From Janibacter cremeus (GTDB lineage Bacteria > Actinomycetota > Actinomycetes > Actinomycetales > Dermatophilaceae), in assembly GCF_013409205.1 (NCBI RefSeq), contig NZ_JACCAE010000001.1, positions 1,116,001 through 1,180,000 of the forward strand: a DNA stretch of 64,000 bases. Direction: 5' to 3'. Under the pieces are notes generated by a model. That model was not told the DNA's origin. It was given only the letters and a program-made list of their open reading frames with translations, and searched no databases. This document shows, in pieces, positions 26,812 through 35,586 of the stretch. The number at the start of each line of letters is the position of its first letter. Positions within the stretch are counted from its first letter, which is position 1. A program made the position numbers and the translations under genes.

Positions 26812-27351
26812 GGTGACGTCATACAGGCACAGGGACACATCGCCACTGCTGGCGGCGTGGGTGAAGCACGCGGCCGCGACTTGGTCGCGATAGCCGCGCT
26901 CCTGCGCCCGCCCCAGCGAGCGGAACATCGTGCGCAGCGACGCGTGCTCGACCCCGACCTCGCCCAGCACCCGCAACGAGTCCGCCTTCGACGTCGGCTC
27001 GATGATCCGAGCCAGCACCAACTCCTTGAACGCGTCATCAGCCACGACGTCGAACCCGAGCCGGTCGTACACGGTGGACAGAACGTGCCACAGCAGCGCG
27101 GATCTCTTGCCCGTGATCATCCCCGGCCGCTCGGGGAAACCCTCCTCCTCGCCGGCGGGACCGACATCGAGGTCGAGCACCTCCTGCCCGGGCCGCAGTC
27201 GTCGGCGCGCTTGCGCCATCAGTACCGCCAGCTCGGCTTCCCCACGAGCGGTGCCGACGTGTTCCAGCACCACATCCCGCCCGGCTCGGCGCTCCGCGAT
27301 CTGCACCTTCGTGCTCCCCGACCGCCCTGGAGACTTCCGCACGAACACCAC
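26812..27351 (-). pseudogene. IS1634-family transposase, 5' exon
   Basis: The minus strand encodes the N-terminal part of an IS1634-type transposase: FVRKSPGRSGSTKVQIAERR, EHVGTARGEAELAVLMAQAR, and ALLWHVLSTVYDRLGFD. It ends with SLCLYDVT at the intron splice site. Exon 2 lies 3.6 kb away at 22156-23213. From 27352 to 27430 only the element end and no gene is seen. Confidence 0.88.
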
Positions 27352-27429
27352 GACCTCGACCCTACCGAGGGCCGGGGTGTGTCACTCAGCCCGCCAGCAC
27401 CCCGAGAAATGGCCGAAAAGTCGACCCCA

Positions 27430-28152
27430 AGCGTCATCCGGGCATCAAGTGGCACGAGTCAGGCCAGATCGCGCCCTCGCGGGCGATGTTGTCGACGCGA
27501 GCGTGCTGGTGGGCGATCAGGCGGATGCGACGGGAGAACGCCTCCGTGCAGAGGCTGGCCAGACAACTGGGCACGACCTGGCGCACGGTGTGGACAACTC
27601 CCCCGCCGCTACGCGTCTGATGCGGTGGCTCCATCATCTGGCACCAAGTCAGTACCAAGCCGCCCCAGGACGGCGGCCGCGGGCCGAAGGAGCTGATCGG
27701 GATGGTCGACCTGACCCGCAACGCGCAGGGGAAGGTGAGCGCCCGGCTGCTCGACCTCGTCCCCGGCCGGTCAGGGCAGGTCTACCGTGACTGGCTCACC
27801 AAGCGCGGCGAAGACTTCCGCGCCGGCGTGCAGGTGGCGACGATGGACCCGTTCCAGGGGTAAAGGAACGCCATCGACGACCAGCTCGAGGACACCGTCG
27901 CCATCGTCGATGCCTTCCACGTGGTCAAGCTCGGAACCCAGGCCGTTGACTAGTGCGCCGGCGCGTCCAGCAACAGACCCGCGGCCACCGCGGCCGCACC
28001 GACGACCCGCTGTATGGGGATCCGCACCATCCTGCGAACCGGGCGAGAAAACCTCACCGACCGGCATCGCGCCCGACTGGAGCGCGCGATCGCCGCCGAT
28101 GAGCGTCACGACGAGGTCGACATCGCCTGGCAGTGTGCTCAGCAGCTGGCCA
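27430..28152 (+). pseudogene. ISL3-family transposase relic, first part
   Basis: The plus strand shows ISL3-type text in broken frames. HPGIKWHESGQI and ASVQRLARQLGTTWRTVW are from the N-terminal zinc/HTH half. LIGMVDLTRNAQGKVSARLL, DLVPGRSGQVYRDWL and VQVATMDPFQG are from the catalytic half. A stop (TAA) replaces the usual Tyr after FQG, and another (TAG) follows GTQAVD. It is interrupted after QQL by the IS3 element and resumes at 30733. Confidence 0.88.
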
Positions 28153-28176
28153 TGACCCCGTTTCGTGGACACCGGG

Positions 28177-28392
28177 CTATGCGGCTTGAAGTGCTGCCGC
28201 GGGCTGGTTGCAGTGTTGCAGTTCGAAGCTGACGGGGCTGATCTGGCCGAGGGCGGAGTGTCGACGGCGACGGTTGTACCGATCCTCGATCCATGCTCCG
28301 ACAGCCTTGCTCGCGCCGGCCTTGGTGGGCCAGACGCGGCGGTAGTAGAACTCGGTCTTCAACGTTGCGAAGAACGACTCAGCCATCGCGTT
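28177..28392 (-). pseudogene. IS3-family OrfB, 3' part
   Basis: The minus strand reads NAMAESFFATLKTEFYYRRV and RYNRRRRHSALGQISPVSFE, the end of an IS3 OrfB including the catalytic Glu. It joins directly to the 5' part at 29717 if IS110 is removed (VCWD-NAMAESFF). Confidence 0.9.
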
Positions 28393-28408
28393 GATGCTCC
28401 TATATCTG

Positions 28409-29500
28409 TCAAGCGGCTTCGGGTGATGCTTCGCGGGGCTGGCGCAGGGGTCGCATTGCGGCCCAGAGTTCGCGGGCGAGGAGTCGTTTCAGGCATCGGA
28501 TGATCTCGGCTTTGGTCTTGCCCTCCGCGGTGCGCCGAGCAACGTAGGCCTTCGTCGGCTCGTGGTGTTGCATCCGCACGATCACGACGCGATAGAGGGC
28601 GGCGTTTGCTTGCCTGTGGCCGCCGCGGTTGAGCCTGTGTCGGTTGGTCATACCGGAGGAGGCCGGGATCGGGGCGACGCCGCACAGTCGTGCGAAGGCC
28701 GGCTCGGAGCGAATCCGCTCAGGGTTGTCGCCAGCGACGATGAGCATCTCAGCTGCCGTGTCGGGACCAACCGCGAACGCTGCGGTCAGGTCCGGCGCCA
28801 CCTGGGTGGTCAGCTGTTCCAGGACCTTCTCGTGGCCGCTGATCTCCTCGTTCAGGTGCTGCCACCGTCGAGCGATCGCACGCAGGGTGTACTTCGAGGA
28901 CGACAGGATCGTGGTGACCTGGCCGGGTCGCAGTGCGGCGCACCGGTTGATCAGCGCCATCTTCGACAGCGGCTGCAGATCCTCACGCAGCTGCGGTGGA
29001 GCGTTGACGATGACCTGCTTGAGGCTGATCATCGCCGCAGTGCGTGCCTTGACCGCGATGTCCTTGGCCACCTTGACCTGGCGGATCATCTCCACGGTGC
29101 CGTCGGCGGTCTTCGGGATCGCGGTGGCCTGCCCGGCCAAAACAGCGCGGGCAGCGTTCTCAGCGTCGATGGAGTCGGACTTGCCCCGCAGGCGCCTATC
29201 GCGCCGGTCAGTACGCACGACCTCTATAGCGCCGATATCGCGGCGGCGCACCGCGCTAGCCAGACCGGCGCCGTAAGAGCCGGTTCCCTCGATGCCGAAA
29301 GTGGGCTTGCCGCCGAAGGCCAGTGCCCAGTCGATCAATTCGAGGTAGCCGCCTGTATCGGCTGCGAATGAGCGATTGCCCAAGGTGGCGCCGAGCTCGT
29401 CGATCGCGACGGCGACGTGGACGTGTTTGTGGGTGTCGACGCCGATGACGACTCGACGGTGTGCGGGGACCTGTTGCATGCTCATCAGTACTTGCTCCAA
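28409..29500 (-). CDS. IS110-family DEDD transposase
   Basis: This 363-residue protein has the N-terminal RuvC-like DEDD domain (VVIGVDTHKHVHVAVAI, FGIEGTGSYGAGLA, RGKSDSIDAENAARAVL). Its C-terminal transposase_20 domain contains EMLIVAGDNPERIRSEPAFA, CGVAPIPASSG and HRLNRGGHRQANAALY, with the serine used in IS110 recombination chemistry. It is intact. IS110 enzymes use an RNA from the non-coding end as guide. Confidence 0.96.
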   Translation of the reverse strand: MEQVLMSMQQVPAHRRVVIGVDTHKHVHVAVAIDELGATLGNRSFAADTGGYLELIDWALAFGGKPTFGIEGTGSYGAGLASAVRRRDIGAIEVVRTDRRDRRLRGKSDSIDAENAARAVLAGQATAIPKTADGTVEMIRQVKVAKDIAVKARTAAMISLKQVIVNAPPQLREDLQPLSKMALINRCAALRPGQVTTILSSSKYTLRAIARRWQHLNEEISGHEKVLEQLTTQVAPDLTAAFAVGPDTAAEMLIVAGDNPERIRSEPAFARLCGVAPIPASSGMTNRHRLNRGGHRQANAALYRVVIVRMQHHEPTKAYVARRTAEGKTKAEIIRCLKRLLARELWAAMRPLRQPREASPEAA

Positions 29501-29716
29501 CCAGACCAGGGACAGGGCGAGTGACGCTGGCCGGTCGGGTGGACGGGACTGTGATGAGACTGCTGAATCAGGCTCCTATGAGGTCACGCCCGCCCGGCCA
29601 GCACCATGTGGTGGTGCACCACCAAGCGGACGACAGATCAACAGCCAGGACACCCAGACTTCGGGGTCAGTCGTAAGCAAGAGTCAGGCCGCCTGATGGT
29701 GATTGAGACTCTCACA
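29501..29716 (-). ncRNA. Candidate IS110 bridge RNA region
   Basis: This non-coding stretch lies upstream of the IS110 transposase, where IS110-group elements encode their bridge RNA. It contains the perfect palindrome GGTGGTGCACCACC and GC-rich paired arms (CTGGCCGGGCGGGCG; CGACCGGCCAG). ATAGGAGC occurs here (in CTCATAGGAGCC) and at the other element end (GATATAGGAGC). I did not fold it or define the guide loops. Confidence 0.45.
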
Positions 29717-30376
29717 ATCCCAGCACACCCCGGTCCGGCCCATCGACCTGGTGATCCCGTTGGTCGCCGCGAACCGGGTGATCTGATCCGAGGCATATTG
29801 AGTTCCTCGGTCCGCGTGGAACACGACCTTCCCCGGCAGTTCGCCCCGCAGGACGATCGCCATCTTCAACGCGTCCTCGACAAGATCGGTGCGCATGTGG
29901 TCAGCGATGGCCCACCCGATCACGCGGCGAGAGTGGGCGTCGATCACGGTCGCCAGGTAGAGCCACCCTTCCCAGGTCCTCAGGTAGCTGATGTCGCCAA
30001 CCCAGACGGCGTTCAGGGTGCCGGTGTCCCACTGTCGCTGCACCGCGTCAGGCGGGTAGGTGTCGTTGCTGTCGCTGATCGTCGTGGTCTTCCACCGTTT
30101 GGGGCAGACGCCACGCAGGCCGAGGCGGCGCATCATCTTGGCGACGGTCTTGCGCGAGATGATCTCGCCGTCCTCGCGTAGATCGGCCAAGATCCGGGGC
30201 GCCCCCGAAACCTCGTCGGAGTCACCGTGGAACCAGGCCACCTTCGCCTCGATCCGCTGTGACCGGATCGCCCGTGCCGAGGGCCCTCGCTTGGTCCAGG
30301 CGTAGTAGCCCGACCTCGAAACGCCGAGCAGACGAGCCATCCGAACAACGCTGAAGTGGCTCTTCTCCGCGTGCAT
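29717..30376 (-). pseudogene. IS3-family OrfB, 5' part
   Basis: The minus strand encodes HFSVVRMARLLGVSRSGYYA, WVGDISYLRTWEGWLYLATV with the first Asp, SRRVIGWAIADHMRTDLV, and VVFHADRGTQYAS with the second. It stops being IS3 after RTGVCWD, where IS110 begins. The ATG overlaps the OrfA stop (TGATG), typical of IS3 coupling or frameshifting. Confidence 0.92.
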
Positions 30377-30690
30377 CAGTTCGAACGCTTCACGTTCGTA
30401 TCTGATGCTTCCTGGGCGAAGAAGAGTGACGCTTTTTTCAGGAACGCCCGGTCCAGCTTCAGCTCAGCAACATCCTTGCGGAGCCTGCCCAACTCGACCC
30501 GCTCGGACTCGCTCAGCGGCGCCTCGCCAACACCCTGGCGGTCCTTGTGGAGGTGCACCCACCGACCGAGCGTGGCCTCGTTGATACCGAGCTCGCGAGC
30601 GACCACAGCCACCGTCCGGCCGGTGTTGAGCACCAACCCCACGGCCTCGTCCTTGTACTCCGGGCTGAACTCCCGACGCTGTCTTCCCAT
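30376..30690 (-). CDS. IS3-family OrfA
   Basis: This 104-residue helix-turn-helix protein has YKDEAVGLVLNTGRTVAVVA, RELGINEATLGRWVHLHK, and a C-terminal leucine-zipper-like helix (LGRLRKDVAELKLDRAFLKK). It is intact, but its partner OrfB is split by IS110. Confidence 0.93.
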   Translation of the reverse strand: MGRQRREFSPEYKDEAVGLVLNTGRTVAVVARELGINEATLGRWVHLHKDRQGVGEAPLSESERVELGRLRKDVAELKLDRAFLKKASLFFAQEASDTNVKRSN

Positions 30691-30732
30691 GATGCAGATC
30701 CTCTCTTACGAGGTGTCCACCTTCAGGGGCCA

Positions 30733-30855
30733 AGGCCACAGCTGCGCTCGGCCTACAAGGCGGACAACCCCGCCGAGGGGCGACCCTCGACCGACTCAGC
30801 GATCTGCACCCCCGTCGCCCCCGAGGCCGTACGCACCCACCGAATCCACGCTATC
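30733..30855 (+). pseudogene. ISL3-family transposase relic, second part
   Basis: The plus strand resumes the ISL3 sequence with QLRSAYKADNPAEGRPSTDS, continuing the WQCAQQL found at the left edge of the IS3 element. It decays within about 120 bp. From here to 30981 I see no gene. Confidence 0.75.
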
Positions 30856-30981
30856 CCAGCGAGCGTAGAGCACCAATTAGTGACTCATGACAGCGTCCAC
30901 GTACGCGCTATCGCAGGTCACAGGCATGCAAACCATAAACTCCGACAAACCTAACCCAAGTCAGGCCACAACTGCCAGCGT

Positions 30982-31494
30982 TCACCTCAGCCCCATCCCC
31001 GTATTGAGCGGCACCGCCCACGGCAATTCGTTGTGCCGCACAATTACTCCGTCTAGCTTTGAACCAAACTCATAACTGAATGGCACCATCCTCCGACTCC
31101 TCAAATCGACATTAGCCTCAACGAACTCCAACGTATTCGCTAGGCGACCAGTGCTTCGGTTAAGCAACATCGAAACCGCATGGAACATTTTCTCATTGCG
31201 GTTCAGCAAGCGGAGGTGGATGCTTACATCATGCCCCACCAAGGCCTCGTCGTAAAAGCGTAGGTGCTGTTCGACGCTGAACACACTCTGGCCCGTCGTC
31301 TGTCGATGACCTTCAGTCCATCCAAGCCCCTCCAATGCCAAGGCCACTGATTCCATATGAAATCGATAGTAGGCCGCTACGTTGACGTGACCGTTTTCGT
31401 CCTCCCACTCTTGGGGCGCCATTTCCCTAGCAATCTCGTTTAGTGTCAGAACATCATCTACTCCGGGAACTCCACGTCTAGTTTCCGAGCTCAC
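30982..31494 (-). CDS. Hot-dog acyl-CoA thioesterase
   Basis: This 170-residue thioesterase resembles those in carnitine/betaine catabolic clusters. EWEDENGHVNVAAYYRFHME replaces the common DxNGHMN motif, and VFSVEQHLRFYDEALVGHDV follows. The GTG at 31494 has GAGAAGG at 5 bp and gives a family-length protein. A broken relative lies at 44050-44557, so this intact copy may now supply the function. It is last in the minus-strand operon that starts at 35437. Codon use is less GC-rich than in flanking core genes. Confidence 0.85.
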   Translation of the reverse strand: MSSETRRGVPGVDDVLTLNEIAREMAPQEWEDENGHVNVAAYYRFHMESVALALEGLGWTEGHRQTTGQSVFSVEQHLRFYDEALVGHDVSIHLRLLNRNEKMFHAVSMLLNRSTGRLANTLEFVEANVDLRSRRMVPFSYEFGSKLDGVIVRHNELPWAVPLNTGMGLR

Positions 31495-31888
31495 GATACC
31501 TTCTCTCTTAAAGCCACTGGCACCATCACCGCGAACGGCAGGGACCTGCTCAAATCCGTCAAAATCAAGCACAATATCGAGAGTCCTTCCCTTATCTGAT
31601 CACCACACTCTCGAAACCCGCGGCCGACAACGCAACTCGCTGAGTCGGACGAGGGTGCGAAGCGTGGCTCTCCTCTGGCTTCGGTAAGCCGATTCCGGAC
31701 ACTCAGTTGGCCATAGCCTCCAATACGAAGCAAGAAAATTCCATACAACATTGACCTCTAGCCTAGTCGTCGAATCCTCGATGGACCATTAGCAAACAAC
31801 CATTTCGGCAAGGTCTGAGGCGAAACGACCAATATGGCAGGCACACAGGGGATGCGCTTGTTGGCGGCACTGCACCCTCGATTGTTTG
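31495..31888. other. Gene-free spacer, AT-richer than average
   Basis: These 394 bp between the symporter and the thioesterase show no convincing coding frame, RNA gene or IS end. A promoter for the thioesterase could lie here, but I see no clear match. Confidence 0.5.
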
Positions 31889-33316
31889 TCAGACAACCCG
31901 TTCGACCTGTTCCGTTCGCCCGACTTTCGACTCCCCCGACATTAGGCTCACAACAACGGTCAAGATGAGTGACGCTGGAAGCGCGACAACCACTTCCGCG
32001 GACGTCCCAAGACCGCCCCAGGCGAACATAATAGCGAATATCACCGCACCTCCGATAACACCCGCGATAGCGCCGGATGTCGTGCACCGACTCCACCACA
32101 TCCCAAGCACCATGGGAAAAAAGAGTGACGCCGCGATGAACCCTTGCGCCGCGATGTACAAAACAATCAGGAGATCTGGGGGGTTGAGGGCCAGCAATAT
32201 TGCGAGGACCCCAACTATCCAAGTCGCGCCCCCGGCTACTCGGACTATCGTACGCTGAGGCGCCTCGGGCCTAAGCACTCGAGAGAAGATGTCGTTTGCT
32301 ACGACAGCGTTGCAGACCATCAGCAATCCTGCTGTCGTGGACATAATAGCGGCAAGCACTGCCGCCATTATAACGCCTTGGCCAACCGGCCCAAGGACCT
32401 TCTCCACAATGAGGAGAAAGGCCTCGTCACCACTCTCCGATGTAACGCTTGGAATAGTGGTTGCCGCCACGGTCAGCACCGTTGCTGACCCCAGCATCAT
32501 CGCGGCGTATATCAGCATTGAAACGTTAAGTGACACCTTTGCTGACTTCACACTCTTCGCTGAGAACACGCGCATAATGACGTGCGGAAGAACCGACATG
32601 ACTGTTACACCCGTGATGAACGCACCCACGTATGTCGCCGGAGACACGTCGGTTCCACTGCCGGTGCCCAGCGCCGGATAGTCCGTGAGGGCCATATTGA
32701 AGGACCCCGAAAAGCCATCGATCGTCCCCAAAGCTGCAATGATGAGTCCAACCAGCCCGGCGAACATCAAAATTCCTTGGAAAACATCGTTCCAAGAAAC
32801 CGCCAGGAACCCTCCGGCCGAGACGTAAGCTGTGAAAAGCAGACCAGTGACGATGACTCCTACGCTGTAGTCCCATCCCAGCGCATACTCTGTAACAATT
32901 GAGGCCGCCTTGAGCTGCGCCACCAAGTAAGCCATACTTCCAACGAGAATGATGAGTGGAACCACCCAAGCAATTATTCTACTTTGAAACCGTGCGCGAA
33001 AATAGTCAGGGACAGTGTATTCGCCTAAAGCGCGCAGTGGCTTGGCGACCACAATCGAAGCGACCACGAATCCAACTACCGCGCCCGCAGTTGTGGCCGC
33101 AATGTATGGAAACCCTAAGGCCATTGCCGTACCAACACCAGCCAGCATTGATCCACCACTCGCCAAGGAGGCGAGAAAGGCCCAAGAGTTAACGAACGTC
33201 CCGAGGCTCCTTTCGGCCACGAAAAACTGATCTGTCGACCCTTTGACGCGCCTATAGGCAAGCCAACCAATCACACTAAGAAAAACGAAGTATAGGGCAA
33301 TTACTAGTAAAGTCAT
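31889..33316 (-). CDS. Sodium:solute symporter-family transporter
   Basis: This 475-residue membrane protein of the SSS family has about 13 hydrophobic spans. It begins LLVIALYFVFLSVIGWLAYR and has SLASGGSMLAGVGTAMALG in the first core region and AYVSAGGFLAVSWNDVFQGI in the middle, both typical for SSS. It should import an organic solute with Na+. The operon with an acyl-CoA ligase and a thioesterase suggests a carboxylate. It lies 10 bp after the small membrane protein gene. Confidence 0.9.
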   Translation of the reverse strand: MTLLVIALYFVFLSVIGWLAYRRVKGSTDQFFVAERSLGTFVNSWAFLASLASGGSMLAGVGTAMALGFPYIAATTAGAVVGFVVASIVVAKPLRALGEYTVPDYFRARFQSRIIAWVVPLIILVGSMAYLVAQLKAASIVTEYALGWDYSVGVIVTGLLFTAYVSAGGFLAVSWNDVFQGILMFAGLVGLIIAALGTIDGFSGSFNMALTDYPALGTGSGTDVSPATYVGAFITGVTVMSVLPHVIMRVFSAKSVKSAKVSLNVSMLIYAAMMLGSATVLTVAATTIPSVTSESGDEAFLLIVEKVLGPVGQGVIMAAVLAAIMSTTAGLLMVCNAVVANDIFSRVLRPEAPQRTIVRVAGGATWIVGVLAILLALNPPDLLIVLYIAAQGFIAASLFFPMVLGMWWSRCTTSGAIAGVIGGAVIFAIMFAWGGLGTSAEVVVALPASLILTVVVSLMSGESKVGRTEQVERVV

Positions 33317-33326
33317 GTGTCATCCT

Positions 33327-33578
33327 TCACCGTGAGGAGTGAGTTTGAGGCTCTGAGTTGGACTCTTCGGGCTCTAGCAACGCGAGAACCAACCCGACTG
33401 CAGGCATTACAACCATTGATGCGGCCATTAGCCATGCGATTATCCCGACGCCAAGAAACGAGGAGCTGTAAGACCAAGGGAGGAATGTAACGACCCCGAA
33501 GACTCCTATCGCGATGAGCGCGAAAGCGTCAGCGCGTGAGAATCGCGCGGCTGAGGCCTGCCTGTCTTGCTGTGACAT
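33327..33578 (-). CDS. Small two-span membrane protein, symporter partner
   Basis: This 83-residue protein has two hydrophobic spans (about residues 25-43 and 50-70) and a hydrophilic tail. I do not recognise a named family with certainty. Short proteins of this type often precede SSS genes, and it ends 10 bp before one. The ATG at 33578 follows GAGAGGA. A role as an accessory subunit of the transporter is inferred from position. Confidence 0.75.
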   Translation of the reverse strand: MSQQDRQASAARFSRADAFALIAIGVFGVVTFLPWSYSSSFLGVGIIAWLMAASMVVMPAVGLVLALLEPEESNSEPQTHSSR

Positions 33579-33691
33579 AAATATCCTCTCGTATTTCTGA
33601 CGGTTCATTGGCTGGTCTTTTAGAGTTCCTTGAAATTGGTGCAGTCACAGAGGAATATCCGCCTGGGTCTGTGAGCATGCCCCCATTCGGT

Positions 33692-35437
33692 CTAGGTTGA
33701 CGAAGAGACTTTAATAGCATCTGCATAGCGTACGAGTTCGCTCTTCATGACCTTACCGGTCGGAGCCATAGGCATCTCCGCGATGACGCGAACCCGCGGC
33801 ACCTTGTAGGGGGCGATATTCTGCCTACACCAAGACTCAATATCCTTTGCCTCAAGATCGCATCCATGGCGGAGTTCGACGAACGCCACGGGCACTTCTC
33901 CCTTCGCCTCATCAGGCTGTCCAATCACTCCCGCTGCAGCGATATCTGAATGCAGGCTGAGTTGAAATTCCAATTCTGATGGAAAAACACTCATGCCGTT
34001 TACCTTCAGCATTTCCTTACGTCTTCCCAAATAGTGGAGGCAGCCGCGCTCATCAATGACTCCACTGTCTCCCGTCAAAAGCCAGCCGTCTCGGAGTGTC
34101 TCGGAGGTCGCTTCCTCATTCTCATAATACCCCGCCATCATGCTGGGCGATCTGACGATGATCTGCCCTTCAACGCCAATTGGGTTCAATTCCTCAGTGA
34201 GAAAGTCGATAATTGCAAAGTCAGTGCCTGGCACAGGCAGGCCGACAAAGCCTGGTCGACCCTCCAAGTCAATGTCGTCGAGCCCAAGAGTGAATGTGTC
34301 CATTGTGTGATCTTCCGTCAATCCATAAGAGCTCTCACGTAGGATTGCAGCGGAACCACTTTCGAGTCGCCAACGCTCGCGGACATCAGAAGACAACTTT
34401 GTTACAAATGACATCACGGTTGCGGTCTCTATTGTTGCGAGGCTGACATCGATTCGCTTGGAGACTTCTAGGACCTCAAGCGCGTTATCGACTGTGCCGA
34501 TAAAGGCGGTAACACCGTTCCGAGCAATAGCCTGCGCAGCCTCATAGGCGTCGTATCGATACTGGAGAACGACTGTGCCTCCGCATGCGAAGGTGACTAG
34601 GAAGCCGTCCTCGCCTGCAATCCAGAAAATGGGAAGGTACAGCAGGGTAACCGAGTTTCGATCGAGGGACGTAACATGGGTTGCGCCCGCGACTGCCGTG
34701 TAAAGCATGTCTGCTTGTGTGTGCTTGCAGCCCTTCGGCATTCCAGTCGTTCCCCCAGTGTAGTTGAGGGCTGCTAGTGCATGAATGTCCATCGGATCCT
34801 GCGGGACGCTGCCCGTGGGCTCCGAGAATACGTTCATAAGTCGCTCTGCGCCGGCTGCTGGTGGCACATTGCTCTGGGCGCCAGAGGGCATATCTGCCCC
34901 TTGCGGAAGGAGGTCCTCTACGGAGGTTGCGATCACGACTTCGACCCTCGTCCCCTTACTTCCCCTCTCGAACTCCTCGGCAAAATCGTCAAGCAAGAAG
35001 GCGACTTTGGCACCCGTGTCCTCCAGCTCGTACCTGATTTCCTGGCGCCTGAACATGGGGTTGATTGGGACATGAACACAGCCCACCTTCAAAATTCCGA
35101 AGAAGGCGACGATGAATTGTGGAACATTAGGCATCATCACCGCGACTTTGTCGCCAGGCATCAGGCCTAGAGCATTAAGCCGGGAGGCCACACGGTCACT
35201 CAGGTCGTCTAGCTCGGTGTAGCTCATGTCATAGCCGTGCCAGGTGATGACGGGGTGCTCGGGCCGCTCATGAGCCCATCTGCGCAGGTACTCGGTCAGA
35301 GGGACCTCACCGAAGGGGTACGAGAGTTCTCGCGCTACCCCTGATGGCCAAGTCGCTCGTTGCCGCGTGCCGAGGCGGTCTAGGTACGAGTCGATCTGAC
35401 TCCGGAACGTGGCCGACATCTGCGACATCTTTGTCAC
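33692..35437 (-). CDS. AMP-forming acyl-CoA ligase
   Basis: This 581-residue ANL-superfamily enzyme activates a carboxylic acid to acyl-CoA using ATP. Motifs are NYTGGTTGMPKGCKHT (P-loop), SSYGLTEDHT, DGWLLTGDSGVIDERG and the C-terminal catalytic lysine in PTGKVMKSEL. It is first in an operon with the small membrane protein, symporter and thioesterase. The 18-bp palindrome CATGAACCTGAATTCGAT lies 21 bp upstream of the start. The substrate is unknown. Confidence 0.9.
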   Translation of the reverse strand: MTKMSQMSATFRSQIDSYLDRLGTRQRATWPSGVARELSYPFGEVPLTEYLRRWAHERPEHPVITWHGYDMSYTELDDLSDRVASRLNALGLMPGDKVAVMMPNVPQFIVAFFGILKVGCVHVPINPMFRRQEIRYELEDTGAKVAFLLDDFAEEFERGSKGTRVEVVIATSVEDLLPQGADMPSGAQSNVPPAAGAERLMNVFSEPTGSVPQDPMDIHALAALNYTGGTTGMPKGCKHTQADMLYTAVAGATHVTSLDRNSVTLLYLPIFWIAGEDGFLVTFACGGTVVLQYRYDAYEAAQAIARNGVTAFIGTVDNALEVLEVSKRIDVSLATIETATVMSFVTKLSSDVRERWRLESGSAAILRESSYGLTEDHTMDTFTLGLDDIDLEGRPGFVGLPVPGTDFAIIDFLTEELNPIGVEGQIIVRSPSMMAGYYENEEATSETLRDGWLLTGDSGVIDERGCLHYLGRRKEMLKVNGMSVFPSELEFQLSLHSDIAAAGVIGQPDEAKGEVPVAFVELRHGCDLEAKDIESWCRQNIAPYKVPRVRVIAEMPMAPTGKVMKSELVRYADAIKVSSST

Positions 35438-35457
35438 TCCTATATGAACTGGACATA

Positions 35458-35475
35458 CATGAACCTGAATTCGAT
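35458..35475. promoter_or_regulatory. Regulon operator, site 1
   Basis: CATGAACCTGAATTCGAT matches the 18-bp motif found at four other promoters in this window. It lies just upstream of the acyl-CoA ligase gene. Confidence 0.6.
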
Positions 35476-35586
35476 CTCAGGCTATTGGACAGTTTGAAGT
35501 TTGACCACCCCCGTTTCGCGATGTATTCCGGCGGACGTCCGTACTGGACACTCGGCAAGCTTTGGCAGCTAGGGGCAGCCGGTGCA

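Larger units (their letters stand above)
28393..29716 (-). mobile_element. IS110-family element inside IS3 OrfB
   Basis: About 1.32 kb separates the two halves of the IS3 orfB: GAT codon for Asp before, AAC codon for Asn after. It carries one DEDD transposase with about 215 bp of non-coding sequence upstream of it and only about 16 bp downstream. It has no long inverted ends, as expected for IS110. Confidence 0.88.
28153..30732 (-). mobile_element. IS3-family element inside the ISL3 relic, itself split by IS110
   Basis: The ends are related inverted repeats: TGACCCCGTTTCGTGGACACC on the left and, read inward from the right, TGGCCCCTGAAGGTGGACACC. OrfA and OrfB are in the usual overlapping order. 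Without the 1.3-kb IS110 element it would be about 1.26 kb, a normal IS3 length. A clean 3-bp target duplication is not evident. Confidence 0.85.
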
